From assembly GCA_003988855.1 (NCBI GenBank), contig QYAI01000004.1, forward strand, positions 372,001 to 436,000: DNA of 64,000 nt, written 5' to 3'. This stretch comes from Arachnopeziza araneosa. Lineage: Eukaryota; Ascomycota; Leotiomycetes; Helotiales; Arachnopezizaceae. This document shows positions 59,309-64,000 of this stretch, piece after piece. Each line of letters starts with the position of its first letter. Within the stretch, counting starts at the first letter, position 1. Position numbers and translations under genes: made by a program. Under the pieces are notes generated by a model. It made no database searches. It was not told the DNA's origin and saw only the letters and a program-made list of their open reading frames with translations.

Positions 59309-59890
59309 TTAGTTCTGGCGAGTACGCTTGGAATGATAGTCCATCGCATCGCCTTGGCCGCGTGATCTCTTCTCGCCATACTGATTAAAGATTCTACCAT
59401 CAACAGTAAGGTTAATGTCGGGTTCAATCTCATCCTTAATCAAATTGCTCTCCGCCGCAGCTTCAGCCGCCTTATTCACTGCCTGTGAAAGAAGAACGTT
59501 GACCTTGAGACTCTCCAGGACCGCGTTCTCACCGATGATATTCTCATTCCCCTCGATAATGACCTCGGCCTCGATAGTGACATCAATGGGTCTGGGACGG
59601 CCGTCCTCATCGTGCATGGCAATGCCGTGGCCACTCAACTGCCTGAGAGCCGCGATGAGACCGATGGAGATCTTGCTGGCAGTGAGCGAGGGCTCGAGGG
59701 CGATGAGGTTCGTGTCTCCGGTGACGGTGAGTGGGCACTTGATCACGAGGGTGATCTTGCTCTGCTCGGGCTCGGGCTCGGACTCGGACTCGGACTCGGA
59801 CTCGGACTCGGACTCGGGCTCGCCATCCACTTGGTAGTTGCCTTGGAGGTTGAACGCGTTGGAAAGCAGCCCAGCAGCGTTGTAGGCCAT
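59309..59890 (-). CDS. Unknown acidic protein with Ser-Glu repeat
   Basis: Single exon, 193 aa. Residues ~22-45 are a run of Glu-Ser (and Glu-Pro) dipeptides from a 6-nt microsatellite (GACTCG/CGAGTC, about 59768-59822). The rest is regular in look: SKITLVIKCPLTVTGDTN, LTASKISIGLIAALRQLSG, IDVTIEAEVIIEGNENIIGE, and a charged tail (GEKRSRGQGDAMDYHSKRT). Alternating hydrophobic strands hint at beta structure. I recognise no family. The dinucleotide-rich antisense frames at the same place are shadows of the repeat. Confidence 0.7.
   Translation of the reverse strand: MAYNAAGLLSNAFNLQGNYQVDGEPESESESESESESEPEPEQSKITLVIKCPLTVTGDTNLIALEPSLTASKISIGLIAALRQLSGHGIAMHDEDGRPRPIDVTIEAEVIIEGNENIIGENAVLESLKVNVLLSQAVNKAAEAAAESNLIKDEIEPDINLTVDGRIFNQYGEKRSRGQGDAMDYHSKRTRQN
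59768..59822. repeat. Hexanucleotide microsatellite GGACTC (coding, Ser-Glu)
   Basis: Tandem GGACTC/GGGCTC units inside the acidic protein gene. Length changes in steps of 6 nt would keep the frame and change the Ser-Glu number. Confidence 0.85.
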
Positions 59891-60577
59891 GGTAGCGGCT
59901 AGGGTTGAGCTGGTGGTGGAGGAGGGAAATTGCCGATCTGGGGGTTGTTGGCGGGAGCCGAGAATATGTTTCTTGATAGAGCTGGGTACTCGGGATCATA
60001 GGCTTACAGAAGCAAGAGAGAGGAAGAGGTTCGTAACTCTTCAAGTGTCTCGAGTCGCGTAGCCTAAGCAGGAGAGGATGAATAGGAGGGATGAAGGAAT
60101 ATTTTGAAATTAAGGACACGAACCTGATTAAGTAGCAAAAGACACGCTCGCAATCACCGATTCTACCATTGTCGCTTCAACGAAAGTTCCTATTGTTGTT
60201 GACAATAGGAAGACTAGCTCCTCGCTTAAGGGCAATATGAAGAACCGAGCTTAAGATCAAAGTAAATCAATGAAGATTACCAACACTTGATCAGATCAAC
60301 AGGAACCATAATCCGATAAAGAGAGCACTACGTATCTCGAAGTAGAGTTGCTCTCGCCAGTCTGCGAACGAAGTAGGATGCTATCCTTCCACTTGTAATC
60401 CCGCTTTCATGAAAAATTGATATTATTCAATGTCGATATTGTTCATCCTTGCTAGAATTATTACCGTTTCTCATATCTGAGCAAGTTGATCGTTTCAATG
60501 TCTTAGAAGTGGCCATCTAAAGCCAGTCCTATGAGCCCTCTAGTATTGTACAAAAGCTTTCGCCTGCATCATGATCG
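59891..60577. other. Intergenic spacer
   Basis: Upstream of the acidic protein gene and downstream of Rpn13, both on the minus strand. No gene, RNA or repeat recognised. Confidence 0.5.
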
Positions 60578-61998
60578 TCACTTCTCTTCTACTGTCTTCT
60601 TGCAGCCTTCCACAAAGGCCTCTACAGCATCTCCACCACCCAGAGGTACATTGCCACCTCGAACTAAGCCTCCATTAGCTAATCCAATTCCAAGAGCTTC
60701 GGCAATACTAGGCAAGCCGCCATCTCGAATGGCCATAGTGAGACTTCCTAAGCTCTGGTGGAACTGGGGACTTCTCAAAACTCGTTTCAGAATCGTCTTC
60801 TTCTGATTTAGACTGAGAGCTTCCAAAGCAGCAGTTGCTGTGGCAGCATTAGGCTCGACCATTCCGTCAATCGAGGTTGCCGACTCTTGTGCAATGAGGA
60901 GGATTGTTGGTGGAAGATAGCTGAGGAGGTTGTCGATTTGCGGGAGAGTAGCAGAATCGATGATAGGTATCGTTGTGGACGCAGGGAGGAGATCGGGTAA
61001 AGTGGTATAAGCTTTACCCTGTGTTGGTTGCATACCCTGTCCCGTTTTCAGCGAGTTGAGGAAGTTTTGGACCACTGTTGCAGGGTCTGTAGGACCTGAA
61101 CCAGCACTGATCACATCGTCAGCCCCGTTCATAAGCCGAATAATCCATGCTTCGAATCTCAACTCTCATTCGGGACGTATCTGTCTAACAGTACAAGAAC
61201 TTTTATTCGTTTGGCTTTCCTGTGAACTCCTGATCGTGAATGCTTCACGCAATGCATGTCATGCAATGGAAATTGACCTACGCTCTTCCGCCATCAGCTC
61301 CTCCTTCCCGTGCACCTGATCCTTCCTCCCTGATATCTCCACCTGTCGCAGCCGGTCCAGCCCCTCCGCTTCCTCCCTGGTGCTGCTCAGCTGAGTCGCC
61401 ATGACCTTCGACATCCTCCATTGTCTCATCTTCATCGTCATTTCCTCCATGAGCCCCGCTTACTTGTGCAATTTCAGCTGGTACATCAACCTCATCTCCT
61501 TGTAATAATGTGTTGATGATTTCACCAATCTTCAAGTCTCTTGGGCTAAACCAGCTAGGGTCGTTTGCACGTTGAGGTCTTGACTGCATATAGAACAAAT
61601 GCCTCTGGGACGAGGAAGAGAACTTGAGGACAAATATGCGGCCATTAGTTCTAGAAGTTGGTTGGTCCGAGGTTTTGTATTCGTAGGGTTCGAATGTGCA
61701 ATCTGACGGAACAGTTACCAAATCCAAATTCTCTTCGTCGTCTATAGGTTTGCTTCGTTCACGCCAGCAAAAGTGGAGGAGATCTGAGGAATTAGATACG
61801 TTTTCATCAGTACTCTTATTTCGTACTGACCGCCATCGGAGTAAACATAGACATAGCCTGGAGCTGGATTTGGGACCACTGAATATGGCTTTCGGTCGGT
61901 CTAGACAAGTTAGTTTAGCCAGAGAGTAAGAATAGATCTTGAAGTCGTACGTTTATATCGCATATACCCGCCTTGAACGTAATAAGCGGGGTGGCCAT
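60578..61998 (-). CDS. rpn13: 26S proteasome ubiquitin receptor Rpn13 (ADRM1)
   Basis: Exons 61998-61951, 61900-61831, 61783-61282 and 61157-60578, 399 aa. Introns 1 and 2 (50 and 47 nt) are canonical. The N-terminal Pru domain has ITFKAGICDIN, PAPGYVYVYSDGDLLHFCWR, TVPSDCTFEPYE, GRIFVLKFSSSSQRHLFYMQ and GEIINTLLQGDE; it binds ubiquitin and docks on Rpn2. A Gly/Glu-rich linker leads to the C-terminal DEUBAD-like domain (YTTLPDLLPAST, LPQIDNLLSYLPPTILLIAQ, LRSPQFHQSLGSL), which recruits the deubiquitinase Uch37 in other organisms. Intron 3 is the weak point: donor 61281 (GTAGGT) and an acceptor at 61158 (GTTGAG) are needed to keep the frame, giving a poor 3' splice site; see findings. The gene is divergent from ribosomal protein L6. 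Confidence 0.9.
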
Positions 61999-62119
61999 TG
62001 TAATATTTTGTTGTTGTTGCTGTGATTGTTCTTGTTCTTGTGGTTACGAAGCTTTAGCTCAGCCTGGAACTTGGAGCTTCCACAAGGCGGCGGCACGGAG
62101 AAATCCACTAGCCTCGTAA

Positions 62120-62125
62120 CACGTG
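62120..62125. promoter_or_regulatory. CACGTG box in the shared Rpn13/RPL6 promoter
   Basis: The only CACGTG in the 254-nt divergent promoter (61999-62252). With its flank it reads ATCACGTG on the minus strand, fitting the Cbf1-type RTCACRTG consensus. Cbf1 takes part in ribosomal protein gene control in some ascomycete yeasts; its use here is inferred. Confidence 0.4.
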
Positions 62126-62252
62126 ATTATTTCTCGCTAAATTTGAATCAAACGCCCACACACTCAAGATTTGGACTCTAGATCTGCTCCTGAGCGACAA
62201 TTTCGACAACAACCACGACCGCCAACATCTATCGACGCGGTTTCCTTCCATA

Positions 62253-63081
62253 ATGCCGGCTGTATCAGAGAAACCTGCGGGTAAGACGAAGTCTTTCGGC
62301 AAGGGTACGAGAGAAGTCCCTCACCACAGCCAAAAGGCGAAGAAGTGGTACCCTGCAGAGGACGAGGCTCAACCAAAGAAGGTGCGTTACAATATGTTCT
62401 TGATTAGCTAGATTATAGATGGAGTTATTCTGCAAATTGCGCAGCTTTCACAGCGTTGCGGCTGTGGCAATCGCACTCTTACACGGCCATGCCAGCGAGA
62501 GTCATCAAATTATTTAGATCGAGACTAATTTGAATATCAGGTTCGCAAATCTATCAGAGCCTCCAAACCTCGCGCCAGTCTTACTCCAGGTACCGTCCTC
62601 ATTCTCCTTGCTGGCCGATTCCGTGGCAAGCGTGTCATCCTCCTCAAGAACCTCGAGCAAGGTGTTCTCCTCGTTACTGGTCCATTCAAGATCAACGGTG
62701 TTCCTCTCCGAAGAGTCAATGCTCGCTATGTGATCGCTACGTCCCACAAGATCAAGTTGGCTGGTGTTGATGAGAAGAAGATTGAGGAGATTGCTGGACC
62801 CAAGTACTTTGCACGGGAGAAGGGTGACAAGAAGAAGGGCGAGGAAGCATTCTTCAAGCAAGGAGAAAAGCCAGAGGTAAGTTCTGCTAGATTACCAGTT
62901 TCCAGTTCGAATTCTGATCAATTTATAGAAGAAGAAGCCGTCGAGCAGCCGTGCCGCGGATCAAAAGGCAGTTGACAAGTCTCTCCTAGCCACCATCAAG
63001 AAGGAACCATTGCTCATCAGTTACCTTGCCAGCACTTTCAGCCTGCGCAAGGGTGACCGACCACATGAGATGGCTTGGTAG
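62253..63081 (+). CDS. rpl6: 60S ribosomal protein L6 (eL6)
   Basis: Exons 62253-62381, 62541-62876 and 62929-63081 (introns 159 and 52 nt), 205 aa, normal for fungal eL6. Characteristic sequence: [77 protein letters not shown] and the C-terminal [12 protein letters not shown]. The long first intron near the start codon is typical of fungal ribosomal protein genes. A GTAAGA inside exon 1 (near 62281) is not used in this model, because the frame and family sequence continue through it. Confidence 0.97.
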
Positions 63082-63852
63082 ATTGGTGACGGGAATAGTT
63101 TAGAGGAGCGGGCGTGGGATACGACATGACCGGTCGCTTTGCATTTGGCCTTGGGGCATGGGTCTCGATTGCTACGGCGCATTTGTAATCAGAATTGCAA
63201 GTTACGAAAACCATGGAAAGCAAGAACAAAGGATTCAGGTCCACTTAACATGTGGATGCATCTAGGATGGCTGTATAGCAGCATTACCATCTTCCAAAAA
63301 TGAAACACTCCGCCCAAACCACTTATTCCATAGTAACCTCCAAAAGCCGTTGTAGGTATCAATGATATTGCACCGAGTTAATGTTGATAAATGTCATGTT
63401 GTAACCCAAATCTGCCACTCGTTGTAGTCATTTTCATTCAGAATTTAGCAGACTTTGACTGGCTCTTAAAGCAAGCTGCCGGCCCTTGGTAATTAACCGA
63501 AGTCAGTCCTACATACACAAGCATGTTGTACTATTATTCCTCCTCCAATCTCCAAAAACCTGCCACCTGTAGTTGAGAAGTGGTCCGTGTGAATTCAAGT
63601 GAGACTGGTAAAATTAGGCACTCGAATGTGAAAGTGACAACCAAAAAATAATACTATCGTCCCAAGATCATGTCAAAATGGCGACTGAAACTCAATGGCC
63701 GGAGCCTGCCTTGTCATTCGCTGATAGGCAACCGCAGCCTGACGCTAAGCCCCTCCTCTCCTGCATATAAGTGCTTGACCCCTCTCAAGCGTGTGATGTT
63801 GCCAACTTCAACTGCTCTACTCAGACTATCGAGCATCCAAAGACACTTCACA
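63082..63852. other. Intergenic spacer
   Basis: 3' end of RPL6 and promoter of the dipeptidyl peptidase III gene, with a TATA-like TATAAG at 63766-63771. The stretch 63796-63852 is an in-frame extension of the next gene. No other feature is seen. Confidence 0.5.
63766..63771 (+). promoter_or_regulatory. TATA-like box upstream of dipeptidyl peptidase III
   Basis: GCATATAAGTG context. It lies 30 nt before the upstream ATG (63796) and 87 nt before the preferred ATG (63853), so initiation near or past the first ATG would favour the shorter protein. Confidence 0.4.
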
Positions 63853-64000
63853 ATGGACGCCCAGGAACTCAAAAACTTCTTGGCTGATTCCCCTCCGAGT
63901 AGTGTGAATCTTGTCATTAAAAAGCACTTTGAGGCCCTGAATGACCAACAAGCTCGCTACGCCCACTACATCAGCAGGTATGATGAGCTCCTCTGTTCTG
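63853..64000 (+). CDS. Dipeptidyl peptidase III, first exon (3' part beyond the window)
   Basis: Exon 1 is 63853-63977, followed by a donor (GTATGA) and intron sequence to the window end. The 42 residues seen, with FLADSPPSSVNLVIKKHFEA and QQARYAHYISR, match the start of family M49 zinc metallopeptidases, cytosolic enzymes that release N-terminal dipeptides. The HExxGH zinc site would be in the missing part. An in-frame upstream ATG at 63796 would add 19 residues (MLPTSTALLRLSSIQRHFT) rich in S, R and L with no acidic residue, which looks like a mitochondrial presequence. The start is therefore uncertain. Confidence 0.8.
   Translation, partial: MDAQELKNFLADSPPSSVNLVIKKHFEALNDQQARYAHYISRYDELLCS

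Noticed and set aside
62281..62286. GTAAGA as an early splice donor in RPL6
   Set aside because: The frame and conserved eL6 sequence continue through it to the donor at 62382.

Overview
The window looks like nuclear DNA of a filamentous ascomycete. Most genes carry short spliceosomal introns (45 to 60 nt is typical) with GTRNGY donors, CTRAY-like branch points and YAG acceptors. Spacers are long, and the proteins (nitrite reductase NiiA/Nit-6 type, Mep/Amt ammonium transporter, fungal SREBP, GH125 mannosidase, RSC subunit Sfh1) are standard in Pezizomycotina. Protein style suggests Leotiomycetes or a close relative, but that placement is inference. I find 21 supported protein genes, two cut by the window edges, and no convincing tRNA, rRNA, transposon or CRISPR array.

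Layout. 1-4227 (-): large protein with a multi-span membrane head and a long disordered tail, open at the left edge. 6094-8908 (+): membrane-bound bHLH factor of the SREBP/SrbA family. 9459-11635 (+): membrane-anchored S33 serine peptidase. 12382-15821 (+): assimilatory nitrite reductase, behind a cluster of four GATA-factor sites. 16900-19119 (+): secreted type-B carboxylesterase with a GC-AG intron. 21390-23556 (+): sugar transporter with 11 exons. 24261-26431 (-): GH125 exo-alpha-1,6-mannosidase. 27611-28695 (-): DUF1989 protein with a 14-nt microexon. 31940-35283 (+): long coiled-coil protein. A 5.3-kb stretch without a recognisable gene follows, then an ammonium transporter (40604-42312, +).

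The right third is denser: an unknown proline-rich protein (43534, +), a membrane fatty-acid-hydroxylase-family protein (44719-45920, -), an alpha/beta hydrolase with a long disordered head (47351, +), an ER/Golgi-type monothiol glutaredoxin (51156, +), a DHA1 drug:H+ antiporter (52879, +), an F-box-like protein (55202, +), Sfh1 (57059, +), an acidic unknown protein (59309-59890, -), proteasome ubiquitin receptor Rpn13 (60578-61998, -) divergent from ribosomal protein L6 (62253, +), and the first exon of dipeptidyl peptidase III at the right edge.

The genes do not form one biosynthetic cluster; the window reads as ordinary housekeeping and metabolic sequence. Loose themes are nitrogen (nitrite reductase, ammonium transporter, DUF1989) and sterol/lipid or membrane biology (SREBP, fatty acid hydroxylase). 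The most noteworthy signals are splicing oddities (GC-AG intron, 14-nt and 30-nt exons, a possible splice switch removing the Rpn13 C-terminal domain), a cluster of hairpins beside intron-like signals at 29217-29450, a 10-bp tandem array and a 20-bp palindrome sharing a CTGTAC core upstream of the glutaredoxin, and two in-frame starts on the DPP III gene. Exon limits were worked out by hand from reading frame, splice signals and family conservation; they have not been checked against transcripts.
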